From Chara braunii (lineage: Eukaryota; Streptophyta; Charophyceae; Charales; Characeae), in the NCBI GenBank assembly GCA_003427395.1, contig BFEA01000489.1, forward strand, positions 204,308 to 235,425: a DNA stretch of 31,118 nt, read 5' to 3'. Of the stretch, positions 9,104 to 19,336 are shown piece after piece; the stretch's first letter is position 1; each line of letters begins with the position of its first letter. Made by a program: the position numbers and the translations under genes. The notes beneath the pieces are model-generated. The model was not told the DNA's origin and did not search any database. It saw only the letters and a list, made by a program, of their open reading frames with translations.

Positions 9104-10166
9104 ACCATGTGGGGAAGCGAGCGCGCGCGTACAGGAAACTCCCACACCACATGTGCCTTCGGCAGAGGTTGCAGGCCCATGCCTAGTTAGCTGTCCAGAG
9201 ACTGCTGGTGTCAGCATCTCTCTAGGCACTTCCCTCACAGGCGTGGCAAAAGAGTTGAAGGAGAGGATGCCAGCCTGGGTCAAAATGAAAAAAGACAGTA
9301 AAGGGCAGCTAGTGTTAGTTGATGTAGAAGTCTTTAGAAGTAGAGTTGGAGCCCTTATAGATTCAGGGGCTACGCGCAGTTACATCAGTCGTAGAGCGCT
9401 GAAAAAGTTGAGGCTAGGATTGAAAGTCCAAAAATTACCAGACCCCATAGTTAGTGTCCTCGCAGACAACCGCACTATGCATGTTGAGGATTCCGTAGAG
9501 GGAGTCCAAGCGTATTTCTGCCTAGAGAAAGATGGGAAGGTGGAGAAAGTCCTCCATTCCCCGACTCTCCTCGTACAGGATGACCTTCCTTTCAATATGG
9601 TCCTAGGAATGGACTAGGGAGAGACAACAGGGGGCACACTTCATTTGAGAGAGCATGAGTGTAGGCTCCCTAGTCCGTCCGGCGAGGTTAAGACTGCCTG
9701 CCTGTTCCACGTGTCAGGAGTAGATAACTCGCTGGCACATTGCTGTCTTAGTGCTCCCGCGTTCGTGCGACTAGTGAGAAAGGAGCAATTAGAGGATCAG
9801 GTCTTCGTAGTATATGTCAGACCTGTCACTGAGCCTAAGGAAGAAGATAGTTCGACGAATCCAGCCATTGCCAAGTTGCTGGAAGAGTTCAAACATTTGA
9901 CTGAGCCGCCGAGAGGAGTAGTACCGCGGCCGATCCAGCACAGGATAGAGATAGAGCCTGGCAGTAAAACTCCTAAGGGAGCAGTCTACAGGATGTCCCC
10001 CAGAGAGTTAGAGGAGTTGCGCAAGCAGTTGGACGAGCTCCTTGAGAAAGGTTGGATAAGGGCCATCATAAGACCCAGTTCGTCTCCTTTTGGAGCACCA
10101 GTTTTGTTTGTCCCCGAGAAGGAAGGAGAGTTGCGCATGTGTATAGACTATAGGGGTCTGAATGCG

Positions 10167-10174
10167 ATTACCGT
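10167..10174 (+). repeat. 8-bp target-site duplication of hAT insertion, left
   Basis: ATTACCGT here is repeated at 11182-11189, directly outside the matching inverted termini. Removing the insert and one copy would return the RT reading frame to continuity. Confidence 0.9.
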
Positions 10175-11181
10175 CAGGGTTGTCGAGCCCCGGCGGGGGT
10201 TCGGGGGTCCGGGGGNNNNNNNNNNNNNNNNNNNNNNNNNNNNNNNNNNNNNNNNNNNNNNNNNNNNNNNNNNNNNNNNNNNNNNNNNNNNNNNNNNNNN
10301 NNNNNNNNNNNNNNNNNNNNNNNNNNNNNNNNNNNNNNNNNNNNNNNNNNNNNNNNNNNNNNNNNNNNNNNNNNNNNNNNNNNNNNNNNNNNNNNNNNNN
10401 NNNNNNNNNNNNNNNNNNNNNNNNNNNNNNNNNNNNNNNNNNNNNNNNNNNNNNNNNNNNNNNNNNNNNNNNNNNNNNNNNNNNNNNNNNNNNNNNNNNN
10501 NNNNNNNNNNNNNNNNNNNNNNNNNNNNNNNNNNNNNNNNNNNNNNNNNNNNNNNNNNNNNNNNNNNNNNNNNNNNNNNNNNNNNNNNNNNNNNNNNNNN
10601 NNNNNNNNNNNNNNNNNNNNNNNNNNNNNNNNNNNNNNNNNNNNNNNNNNNNNNNNNNNNNNNNNNNNNNNNNNNNNNNNNNNNNNNNNNNNNNNNNNNN
10701 NNNNNNNNNNNNNNNNNNNNNNNNNNNNNNNNNNNNNNNNNNNNNNNNNNNNNNNNNNNNNNNNNNNNNNNNNNNNNNNNNNNNNNNNNNNNNNNNNNNN
10801 NNNNNNNNNNNNNNNNNNNNNNNNNNNNNNNNNNNNNNNNNNNNNNNNNNNNNNNNNNNNNNNNNNNNNNNNNNNNNNNNNNNNNNNNNNNNNNNNNNNN
10901 NNNNNNNNNNNNNNNNNNNNNNNNNNNNNNNNNNNNNNNNNNNNNNNNNNNNNNNNNNNNNNNNNNNNNNNNNNNNNNNNNNNNNNNNNNNNNNNNNNNN
11001 NNNNNNNNNNNNNNNNNNNNNNNNNNNNNNNNNNNNNNNNNNNNNNNNNNNNNNNNNNNNNNNNNNNNNNNNNNNNNNNNNNNNNNNNNNNNNNNNNNNN
11101 NNNNNNNNNNNNNNGGCGGGGGTCCGGGGTTGAGACCCCTACCCCAGCTTGGGCCCCGGGGATCCCCGCGTGACAACCCTG
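10175..11181. mobile_element. hAT-type DNA transposon nested in RT (mostly N gap)
   Basis: The left end is CAGGGTTGTC (10175-10184). The right end is its exact inverse, GACAACCCTG (11172-11181). An 8-bp duplication plus termini beginning CAGGG is the hallmark of the hAT superfamily. Only about 40 bases at the left and 67 at the right are known, both very GC-rich with gggggtccgggg-like repeats. No transposase can be assessed. The apparent 1.0-kb length depends on an N run that may be an estimate. Strand is undetermined. Confidence 0.85.
10216..11114. other. Assembly gap (899 N)
   Basis: Unsequenced bases within the hAT-type insert. GC-rich flanks suggest an assembly or sequencing dropout. Coding frames drawn across the gap are meaningless. 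Confidence 0.99.
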
Positions 11182-11189
11182 ATTACCGT
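11182..11189 (+). repeat. 8-bp target-site duplication of hAT insertion, right
   Basis: ATTACCGT, exact copy of 10167-10174. Confidence 0.9.
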
Positions 11190-13772
11190 TAAGAATGTTG
11201 AACCACTGCCCAGGATAGACGATCTCTTAGATCAGGTGCAGGGTTGCAGATATTTCTCGAAGATTGATTTGAAGTCCAGATATCATCAGATAGAGGTTCA
11301 TCCTGATGATCAGTATAAGACTGCGTTCCAGACTAGATATGGACATTATGAGTTCATAGTGATGCCCTTTGGACTGACCAATGCGCCAGCTACGTTTCAA
11401 CGTTGTATGAATGATCTGTTTAGGCCTTGGTTAGATAGATTCGTCGTAGTGTATTTAGACGATATCCTAGTATTCAGTAGGACCCTCCAAGAGCACCAGG
11501 GTCACTTGAGGCAGGTCTTGAAGAAGCTGAGAGAGGCTAACTTCAAGATCAACGCAAAGAAGTGTGAGTGGGCCAAGACACAAGTCTTGTACTTGGGCCA
11601 CGTGTTAGACAGAGATGGCATTAAGCCTGAGGACAGTAAGATAGCGACAATTAGAGATTGGTCCACGCCCCGCTCGTTGACAGAGTTGCGATCGTTCCTA
11701 GGCCTAGATAACTATTACAGGAAGTTCGTGGGAAACTTCTCAACTATCGCCGCTCCCCTTCGCAAGTTGCTCAAGAAAGAGGCAATCTGGCAGTGGGATA
11801 AAGGCTGCGCGTCTGCGCTAAAGAAGTTAAAGCGAGCGTTGATAGAGTACCCTATCCTCAAAGTAGCGGATCCGTCCTTGCCATTTGTCGTCACCACGGA
11901 CGCGAGTCAGTATGAAATAGGCGCTGTGCTATAGCAGGACGACGGCAATGGCTACAGACCCGTAGAGTTCATTTCAGCGAGGATGTCCTCAGAGAAGGTT
12001 GCCACCTCGACGTACAAGAGGGAACTCTACACTCTCAGGCAAGCCTCAGAGCACTGGAGGCACTACCTGCTTGGGAGGCACTTCAAGGTGTATTCAGACC
12101 ATGAGACTCTTAGATGGTTGAAGACACAGGCCAAGATGACACCTAACTCGAGCTCAAGCCTGTTAAGGGAAAGTACAATGTAGTTGCAGATGCTCCGAGG
12201 TAGGAGATCAGACTACTTTGGAGCTATAGTTCACTATCTGGACATAGGGAGAGACCTGCAGAAGAAAGTTAGACAGGCGTATGCGCAGAACCCTATTTAT
12301 AGTGACCACCTCAAGAGAGTCAAGGAGGACCCAGAGACTGAGCAAGATTACCGCAGTACAAAGGGGTTGGTATTTGAGAAGACCAATGTAGTAGACCGTC
12401 TGTGCGTCCCTAACAACAAGGAGATCTGTAGTTTGATCCTAGGGGAATTCCACGACACAGAGGGACACTTCGGTTGGCAAAAGACTCTAGCCAACCTGAT
12501 GCATGCGTATACCTGGCCAGGAATGAAGAACGATTGCATAGAGTATGCTCGCAGTTGTAAAGTTTGCCAGAGAAACAAGACTACTACGCGTGCTCCTCTA
12601 GGTCTTCTCAGACCCTTGCCTATTCCTGATCAGCCAGGAGATTCAGTGTCCATCCACTTTATGGACGTCGGCGTCAAGAGTAGGCACGACAAGAGCCAGG
12701 TCATGGTCATAGTTGATAGATTTAGCAAATATGTTGTTTTTGTTCCTTTGCTTGCGGAGGCCCTTACAAAGTTAGTAGTTCAGAAGTTTTTTGACTTTTG
12801 GGTTAGTGAGCATGGAGTCCCATTGTCTATAGTTAGCAATAGAGATAGTCGCTTTACTAGCCAGAACTGCCAGGAACGGATGAAGATTTATGGATCCAAG
12901 TTGTTGATGTCGTCTGGCCGCCATCCAGAGATTAACGGTCAGACTGAGCAGATGAACAAGATCCTGCAGTAAGTTCTGCGCATGTACATTAGACCAGATC
13001 AAGTCAACTGGGACGAGATGTTGCCCAAGGTAGCCAGTGCGTACAATAACAGCGTGCACTTGTCCACCTGTCGCACTCCCAATGAGTTGCACAAGTCCTT
13101 TAGACCATGCAGACCGTTTGAAGGGCTTAACCGGGATCAGATTCATAGGCTACCACCCGGTACCAGGGAGTTTGCGATACAGCATGAGACAGAGATAGCC
13201 ACTGTTGTTGAGAACCTCAGGAAGGTCCAGCACCGAATGATAGAACAGGCTAATAAGCACCGTCGCCCGTCACAGTTTCAAGTAGGCGACCTGGTCTGGG
13301 TCAAGTCTAAAAGTTCGCTCCTGAGGAAAACATCTCGCAGAAGTTACTGCCCGCGTATAGGGGACCGTGGCCAGTGCTAGAAGTTAAGGGCGGAGAGGAT
13401 GGGCCGTCCTACACAGTAGAGATCCCAGCACACCTCCACACCTACCCAGTGTTTCATGCTTCAAAGTTGCTACCGTGTGTCACAAGTCAGCAGTTTCCAT
13501 CTAGGAGTTCCATGATCCCTCCAGACATGGACGAAAGATACGACACTAACGGCATAGTAGGTGAAGATGTGTTCAGAACAGGAGGTAGAGGCCGTCCTCA
13601 GAAGCAATATAAGGTCCGGTTTGCTTACCAGGAGCCGGAGGACGACCGCTGGTTCACTAGAGCAGAGCTTCTAGAGACAGCTCCCGATATAGTTAGAGCC
13701 TACGAGAGAGATAAGAAACGTAAAGGTCCTGCCGTGGACTGAGTTATTCTCGGAGGCCCTCGAATTTATGCC

Positions 13773-13780
13773 GGCGGGAG
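13773..13780 (+). promoter_or_regulatory. Polypurine tract of element 1
   Basis: GGCGGGAG abuts the 3' LTR start at 13781. It is short and carries one C, but its position is correct for plus-strand priming. Confidence 0.6.
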
Positions 13781-14675
13781 TGAAACGGTATTCACCAGTT
13801 CGCAGTAGCCGACGCAGATCCCAGGGCTAGATCCCTAGTCCCCACCTTACCTGTGTACGGTATCTGTGTCGACCCCTAGAGTTGAACCCGTGACCTGTGT
13901 ATTTGTAACAGTGGTACTGTCGTAGGGTCCAGAGGTAGCAGGGGTTCGATCTGTAGACCTGTTGAGTAGGAGTCTTAGTCAGGTCTAGAAGTCGTAGCTG
14001 CTGCTTTCCCGAAAGGTCAAGGTCGTAGCTGCTACAGTATCAAAAGGCCAAGTCTACGGCCTTCCGGAAGGTCCGAGTAGTGGCCTTTCAAAGTTGCCCA
14101 TGTTTAGGCTGAGGCAAGTGGGCAAGTGGTGGAGTCTACCCGTGCCAAGTCAGCAGTCCCAGTCCCAGTCAGTCCTAGTCCAATCAAGCAAGTACTGCAT
14201 GGGACTGTGAGCACTACGGACACGGGAAAGGGCCAGACCAACGAGCTGCAGAAGTATAAATCAAGAGGCAGCGCCCAGCTATTCATTCATTCCTGCGTGA
14301 GCCATGCGGAAGCGCTGCCACAGCGACATGTGCGAGGTGGTCTGCAGTGAGCCCGAAGACGAAGTGGGCAAGAGAGACGGAGCTTAGCCATAGCGATAGG
14401 GTAGCAGCGGCCATAGCCGCCACAGCTGTAGTTAGAGTTCAGTGTGTGAGTGTGTGTGTGAACAGAGTATCGCGTGTGGGATATCCAGGCTGATCCTGTG
14501 TATGTGAACAGAGTTGTGTGGGCGCTGTGTCGCCATAGCCAATTGAAGTGAACTCGTATCTGAGCTGCGTTCTTGGTTGCCATATCTCTGAGTTCTGAGT
14601 GGGCGCTTGTCGCCAGTTTGCTGCACTACTTGTTTGCATGCATGTAACGTGTGAATGAAAGCGAGGTTGATTGCA
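13781..14675 (+). repeat. 3' LTR of element 1
   Basis: It matches 4915-5787, starting TGAAAC and ending TTGCA. TATA box at 14255-14262. It contains the extra ~31-base block near 14003-14033 flanked by gtcgtagctgct repeats. Transcript end signals would lie in its R region but I cannot place them. Confidence 0.93.
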
Positions 14676-14679
14676 CCTG
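14676..14679 (+). repeat. Target-site duplication of element 1, right copy (CCTG)
   Basis: Matches 4911-4914 immediately outside the 3' LTR. Confidence 0.7.
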
Positions 14680-14925
14680 ATCCAGCAGCACTTCCACAAA
14701 AGCATGTGTAGAATGAATGATTGATGGCAACAGCTGCTGTGGTGTTACATGTTACAGTTTGGTTTTCAGCTAGGCTAGGCTGCCATGTGGTCGGGCGGGC
14801 CTAGGGGGCCTCCCCCTGGGAAACCCAGGCAACGGAAAAACCCGGCAGGATTTTTTTTTTTTTTTTTGAGAATTGGGTCTTGCTGCGCTCCCCCAGAAGA
14901 CCCCGAATCCGCAATAAGATGGTAA
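14680..14925. other. Spacer between elements 1 and 2
   Basis: No gene. It has a GC-rich hairpin (CCTGGG-AAA-CCCAGG at 14815-14829, preceded by ggggg-cct-ccccc) followed by a T run of about 17 near 14850. It resembles no known small RNA gene to me. Confidence 0.55.
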
Positions 14926-14940
14926 TGTGATGACTGCATG

Positions 14941-15112
14941 TCTGTCTAAGTGCTGGTTGGCTTGTGTGTGTGTGTGTGGCCGTGCCTGTCTGAGTGCTGG
15001 TTGGCTTGAGTGTGTGTGTGGCCTTGCCTGTCTGAGTGCTGGTTGGGGTTGGCTTGAGTGTGTGTGTGGTCGTGCCTGTCTGAGTGCTGGTTGGCTTGAG
15101 TGTGTGTGTGGC
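14941..15112 (+). repeat. ~42-bp minisatellite in LTR, about four units
   Basis: Units resemble tgtctgagtgctggttggct plus (TG)n and ggccgtgcc, with one unit enlarged by a duplicated ggttgg. The 3' LTR has only two units (about 23329-23408). Confidence 0.9.
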
Positions 15113-15547
15113 CCGCAAGGGCACTTGCTCGTTCATTGGGCCCTCAGGGCCGGTACTTACCTGTGGCCGTGACATTGAGGGATTGCAGCAGGAAAAACAC
15201 TCAAGTAGCGGGTAGGCCGGTACCGATCCCTGAAGGGGTAGATGTGTGGGTACTGGAGGCCGAGCAGAAGAAGACAGAAGTGGCATTTTTAGAGGCCCGG
15301 TAGTTGTAGGTTAGGTCTAGGCGGATACCAGTCTAACCAGTCTGGGTCTAGGGCCTGTACGGGCAATACCAGAGTCTGCAATGATGTTTCCCTTCGAAGG
15401 GAGGAGGTACAGGTTGCTTGGAAGGCCGAGCGGCCTAAGTCACCGCCCGAAGAGGCAAGCAGGCCGCTATATCTCCCAGCCTGGCGAAGAGCCCGGTCTC
15501 TTTCTCGGTGTGCAAGTTTGGCGACACACTGGTTGGAGCGCCGGTTG

Positions 15548-15594
15548 GAGCAGCGCTATCCAGGAGCAGCGCTATCCAGGAGCAGCGCTGCTGG
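15548..15594 (+). repeat. 16-bp tandem repeat in LTR, about three units
   Basis: gagcagcgctatccag occurs at 15548 and 15564, with a partial third unit at 15580. The 3' LTR has a single diverged unit near 23844. Confidence 0.85.
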
Positions 15595-16200
15595 GGGAAG
15601 GAGAAGGACATGGAGGAGGAAGAAGACAGGAAGGGGGAGGAGCGCCAGGGGTACTTACTTGGCTATGGTGGCAGCCATCTTCATCACCTTGGTGGGCGCT
15701 GCAGCAGGGAGTCTCCAACTGGGGAGAGCCACACCAAGAAGCTTCAAGGCAGAGTTGGGCATGGCGGCCTGAGTGNAGCAGCCATAGCTNNTTTGGGTTG
15801 TCCTTTGGGCATCTGGGCAAGGCCTAGTAGTCCGCCATAGCCTCGGCCTATGATGAGGAAGGGAGGAGGAGGCGGCCATGGCTATGGTGGACCTCAAGTG
15901 ATGCCGGCAGTAGAAGAGGAACTCGGACATTGATTCTGGATCAGCTATTCAACATTGTATTATTANTTCTTGTATGAATAAGAGAAGGGGGAGATAAGGA
16001 GGAGGAGATTGTTGGGCGAAGAAGAAGAGCCTTGTCATTTGTCTATGCTGGTGTACATCATCTTCTTCTTCTTTCTTACTTCTTCTTCTTCTTCTTCTAA
16101 TCCTTTCTCTCCTCTGAAGTTCATTCATTTCTTTCTGCAATTGGGCGGCATTGTACTATCTGATGGATGTGTATCTCGAAATTGGCCAGGATCATAACAT

Positions 16201-16212
16201 TGGTANCANAGC
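16201..16212 (+). promoter_or_regulatory. Primer-binding site of element 2, initiator tRNA-Met
   Basis: TGGTANCANAGC fits TGGTATCAGAGC with Ns at 16206 and 16209. It starts one base after the LTR, as in element 1. Confidence 0.88.
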
Positions 16213-17526
16213 GGATTCTACTTGCTGGTGAGAGTTGACTTTGCTGCCCTAACCCTAACCTAAGTGGTTGAGGGCAACACTTAGGGTTAGGGTTGGATGT
16301 AAGGGAAGTGGGGCGGAGTGGCTAAGGGAAGCTGCCTTCACCTGGTTAGGTCATGTGGGGTCGACATTGAACCTAACCAGGTTGCTTGAGAGTGAGATTA
16401 GGGTGGCGAGACATTTCGAGGAGACTTCATGCGACAATTTGAGAGAGGCGACAGTGAGAGGCACTCGCACCTGGAATCTGATTCAAGGGAGACACTTGGC
16501 AACTTAAGGGCTGCCCTTAAGTAGGCGAGCTTGAGGGTTAGCGGCCACTCAACATTTACGGACTGCAAGTTGCTACTTTGTTCTTCAGCATCGATGGGGG
16601 ATCCGGCGTTGCACTTTGGTGTTGGAGTCAGACCCTCCTAGGAGATAGGACACTAGTGTAGGGGTAGCGTTGGAGGGGTCAGGAGGATCACATGAGAGGG
16701 AGGTGAGTTCTATTCATCTCGAGCTCAAGGCCACTCAGGTAAGTGTCGTGCACCTACGAGATGCCCATGTGTGTGTGCATGGTATGGTTTGTCCTGCTGG
16801 GGTTACTCTGGGTTTCTTTTCATACTCCTCTATGGTCTTGATTGTGTGATTGAATGCGTGTGATCTACCTACTCACCGGATGGATGGAAAATGAAGTCTT
16901 GATCCGAATGCCGAGTCTTTCTACAATGCTTTGTCGTTTCATCTCTCAACGGTTGTAGTCTGTAGGTTCTGTTGGAAGTTGAAATTTCGTTTTTCGGTGC
17001 GGTAGAAACTGAACTGAGTCCATGTGGGACTCCTCTTGGTTGGGACCTGGTCGCGGCCTACGTGGGACCTCTGGGACCCAGTGGTACCGGGCCCAAACAA
17101 GAAGATCCCTTTGGACCCAAATCAGTTTGGCATTAGTCCATTGTCTTCCTGACTGAGATCCAAAGTTTTATTCTTGTTGGTTAGGACACCCACATCCGAG
17201 GGGATCTCGTCTGAGACGTTTCGCATCCTTTTGGTTGCACAGTCCGTGGCTTGACTCGCACCCTGTACACCACTCAATTCTCCATTGTTGTATTTAGTCA
17301 CTCGTTGTCTGATTTGCTGCACGGTCACGAAGCTGGTCAGACTGGACTCGAGAGGACCTCGTATGCAGTCTGATCAGACTGGGTCGCTGGATCAGACCTC
17401 TCATGTAAATTTGTTTGATGTTGTTTGGTTTGCTGCTCTCTAAGTCCAAATGAAATGTCGCTCCGGCTAGGAGTTCTACCTTCTCTTCTCTGAGCTTTTA
17501 AGTTTGTTTCTCTGAGTTCATTTCCG
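16213..17526 (+). other. 5' leader of element 2 (non-coding)
   Basis: About 1.3 kb without a supported gene; short frames (for example 16268-16507) have no recognisable domain. An imperfect hairpin built from telomere-like ccctaa units lies near its start. Confidence 0.7.
16251..16294. repeat. Inverted repeat (hairpin) with CCCTAA/TTAGGG units near PBS
   Basis: The left arm 16251-16266 (aaccctaacctaagtg) pairs with the right arm 16278-16294, with one unpaired G and an 11-base loop. It lies about 40 bases downstream of the PBS, where retroelements often carry packaging or dimerisation structures; that role is inference. Confidence 0.6.
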
Positions 17527-17670
17527 ATGCCCGTGGAAACTCGCAATCAGAAAGAAGAGAGAGAGAGGAGGGAGAGAAAAAAGGATGAGAGGGAAAGCGA
17601 CCATCTGGGGTGGGCAAGGACTGGGAAATGGAGTGTTCGTCCAAGCGAAAAGGGGAGTACCTCTTGAGAG
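17527..17670 (+). pseudogene. Probable original gag start of element 2, frame-shifted
   Basis: ATG 17527 begins M-P-V-E-T-R and then a charged R/E/K stretch typical of Gag N-termini in this window. The frame ends at a TGA near 17668, while the long Gag frame runs in the next phase. A single small indel would join them. The alternative is that 17585 is the real start and this is chance. Confidence 0.5.
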
Positions 17671-19336
17671 TCTGATTGATTCTTTTGCTGATTGGCGTCT
17701 CTCCGATCCACCTGCGGACGACAACGGTCCGAAAATGGCCCAGCCACGGCTAACCGCAGTCCAGTGGAAGGCCATGTTAGATGCAGCCAGCGATCCGGAG
17801 AAACCGTATCTGCAAGCACTCCTAGATAGTGCCGTCAAAAGGGAACAGGAGACAGAGAAGGAGAGGAAGGAATTGCTGTTGAAAAGTCAGGAGGCCATCT
17901 TGGAAATTGTCCCCTCGCTGACCAAAGATCAGTGTGGGGAACAACTGCAGTCCATACTTACCGCTATCGTCCAAGTCCGAAGCCTTGAAGATCATACCAC
18001 TTGGATCGTCAAAGTCTTTGCAAAATTGCAAAAACTTCAGGAGAATCTGACTGAGATGACCGGCAAGTATCGTGACTTGACGATAGAGGTTGCTGCGCTG
18101 CGGCAAGCCCAGGCGGCCAATCCTCTTCCTCTGCCCCCTGGTTCCGGAGCTGCAATTGAAACTAACTCCGCCCCTCTTACCGTATCTCCTTCTACTTCTT
18201 CCTTGAGTGTGATGGCAAGCCCATCGGGACCTGCAATAGGTGTAGATTCCGTTGTTGCCGTAACAAGCAATGAGGCAGGAAATTTTGCAACTACTGCAGC
18301 CCCAAAATCTGAACCAGCAGGTGCTGGTCCCAGCCACGCCGGTCCCTATATGGATCGAAAGGCGGTGCAAATACCGTCTAAGTATAACGACAAAGAAGAC
18401 GTTGAATCTTGGATCAGCTCCATGAGGGCATTCTTTAAGGTTCTGGGGACTCAACCTGAGACCCGGTCCGTGATCATGGGAATGAATGTCGAGTTTGTTG
18501 TACGGGGCTTCCTAGAGGTCCAAGCTACGCCAGCTGGGGTTCCTAAGATAGAATTGACAAGGTGGTTTAAGGCCACCCCGGTTGCCTCCCTCGAGGAACT
18601 CCTCATTTCCCAATGTATGGATCCACATGGTGCAGCAAGGGCAAGGAGCCAGCTTGATAAAATTAAACGCTGCAAGTGGACGGGCTCCATGAAAAGCCTC
18701 CAGACCTACCGCAACAAGATGTTTGCTACAGCCGGGTTAGAACTGACTGACCAATCTTGCTTGGATGTGGTAAAAGGCGCGGTTCCCACTAGTTTCACTA
18801 ATCGCCTTGGCATGGACTTCATTGGGTACACTGACTGGTACACTTCTATGAAGGACATAGTCAGTCTTGAGGCTATAGACCTCGTTTCCACAGCAGGCAA
18901 CAAAAATCCCATGGGCGCCAGGCGGTTCAAAGGCAGCAGCCGGTTTGTTGTGCATGACCTGCTGGAGGCTGAAGAAGAGGTCGAGGCAGATGACCCCACT
19001 CTTGGTGACGACCAAGAACAGGACACCGATACAGCCTGTTCGTCAACCCATGAGCCTGGCGCAAACCAAGAAGAAGAAAAATTCACTGCCTTTAAAAAGA
19101 CTGCCAATACAAAGGGACCAAATCGGAATGTAGGGAAGAACTATGTCCAACTTCCCAAGGGAGTCAAGATCCCAGCAAAACCGGAGGATGCGGCCACTAG
19201 ACCATGGGTCGATCTCTGGATCACTGAGAATGATTGGCGGGGTAGACTCAAGAAGGGGGTATGCCTGCATTGCCAGAAACCGAACCATAAGGTACAGGAT
19301 TGCTATCGGCTGCAGGGAAACCAGAACTGGGCCTAG
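17585..19336 (+). CDS. gag: gag of element 2 (long open frame, CCHC zinc knuckle)
   Basis: A frame of 583 codons: an E/K/Q-rich helical, coiled-coil-like N-terminal third, a Pro/Ser/Ala-rich linker (about residues 180-255), a capsid-like part from about residue 258 (W-I-S-S-M-R-A-F-F), an acidic segment, and a C-terminal CCHC knuckle at 19262-19303 (C-LH-C-QKPN-H-KVQD-C). It would assemble the particle and bind element RNA. The first ATG of this frame is 17585 and another is M-A-Q-P-R-L. The true start may be ATG 17527 in another frame, which encodes M-P-V-E-T-R-N-Q-K-E-E, similar in style to the element 1 start. That frame hits TGA at 17668, so a frameshift near 17650-17665 is likely. It ends at TAG 19334. 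This is the best preserved gene in the window. Confidence 0.85.
   Translation: MRGKATIWGGQGLGNGVFVQAKRGVPLESLIDSFADWRLSDPPADDNGPKMAQPRLTAVQWKAMLDAASDPEKPYLQALLDSAVKREQETEKERKELLLKSQEAILEIVPSLTKDQCGEQLQSILTAIVQVRSLEDHTTWIVKVFAKLQKLQENLTEMTGKYRDLTIEVAALRQAQAANPLPLPPGSGAAIETNSAPLTVSPSTSSLSVMASPSGPAIGVDSVVAVTSNEAGNFATTAAPKSEPAGAGPSHAGPYMDRKAVQIPSKYNDKEDVESWISSMRAFFKVLGTQPETRSVIMGMNVEFVVRGFLEVQATPAGVPKIELTRWFKATPVASLEELLISQCMDPHGAARARSQLDKIKRCKWTGSMKSLQTYRNKMFATAGLELTDQSCLDVVKGAVPTSFTNRLGMDFIGYTDWYTSMKDIVSLEAIDLVSTAGNKNPMGARRFKGSSRFVVHDLLEAEEEVEADDPTLGDDQEQDTDTACSSTHEPGANQEEEKFTAFKKTANTKGPNRNVGKNYVQLPKGVKIPAKPEDAATRPWVDLWITENDWRGRLKKGVCLHCQKPNHKVQDCYRLQGNQNWA

Larger units (their letters stand above)
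9072..13742 (+). pseudogene. pol: pol of element 1: PR-RT-RNase H-IN-chromodomain-like, broken
   Basis: Protease: L-I-D-S-G-A-T, catalytic Asp at 9360. [13 protein letters not shown] at about 10130-10160, then the hAT insertion, resuming with V-E-P-L-P-R-I-D-D-L-L and Y-L-D-D at 11452-11463. RNase H: T-T-D-A-S to S-D-H-E-T-L (about 11880-12115). Integrase: His/Cys finger (about 12450-12570) and core. The usual D-D-35-E triad is damaged: H at 12655 and N at 12838 where Asp is expected, with Glu at 12946 (35 residues after the second). C-terminus: G-P-W-P-V-L-E region, V-F-H-A-S-K-L-L-P and a chromodomain-like end. Lesions: TAG 9615 and 11932, TAA 12970, a deletion with frameshift near 12150 that removes the end of RNase H, and a frameshift near 13370. 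The TGA at 13740 ends it. Confidence 0.92.
4915..14675 (+). mobile_element. Element 1: full-structure Ty3/gypsy (chromovirus-like) LTR retrotransposon, defective
   Basis: The order is 5' LTR (4915-5787), PBS (5789-5800), long leader, gag (7208-9103), pol with PR-RT-RNase H-IN and a chromodomain-like C-terminus (to 13742), PPT and 3' LTR (13781-14675), flanked by CCTG. The RT is interrupted by a hAT-type element with an N gap. The LTRs differ at about 7 sites in their first 225 bases, with several indels, so the insertion is not recent. Stops, a frameshift, an inversion in gag and lost integrase catalytic residues make it non-autonomous. A single N at 5995 joins two overlapping contig ends within the leader. 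Confidence 0.93.
14926..16199 (+). repeat. 5' LTR of element 2
   Basis: It starts TGTGATGAC and ends CATAACA. Compared with the 3' LTR it lacks 112 bases after TGTGAT (GAC microhomology), but carries about four 42-bp units instead of two and a 16-bp triplication at 15548-15594. Ns occur at 15775, 15790-15791 and 15966. A TTC-rich tract lies near 16059-16098. No strong TATA box stands out; tatatctcc near 15469 is a weak candidate. Confidence 0.9.

Noticed and set aside
10148-11192. Long frames spanning the N run
   Set aside because: Composed almost entirely of unknown residues; open only because N has no stops.
7391-11934. Reassigned genetic code with UAG read as Gln
   Set aside because: Some TAG sites replace Trp rather than Gln, pol also has TAA stops, frameshifts and deletions, and Gag of element 2 appears to end at TAG. 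Decay explains it better.
14801-14870. GC-rich hairpin followed by a T run as an intrinsic terminator
   Set aside because: Bacterial-type termination is not expected in this eukaryotic nuclear context; probably a repeat or MITE fragment.
16247-16294. Interstitial telomere or chromosome-fusion scar
   Set aside because: Only two and a half units on each strand, inside a retrotransposon leader and forming a hairpin.
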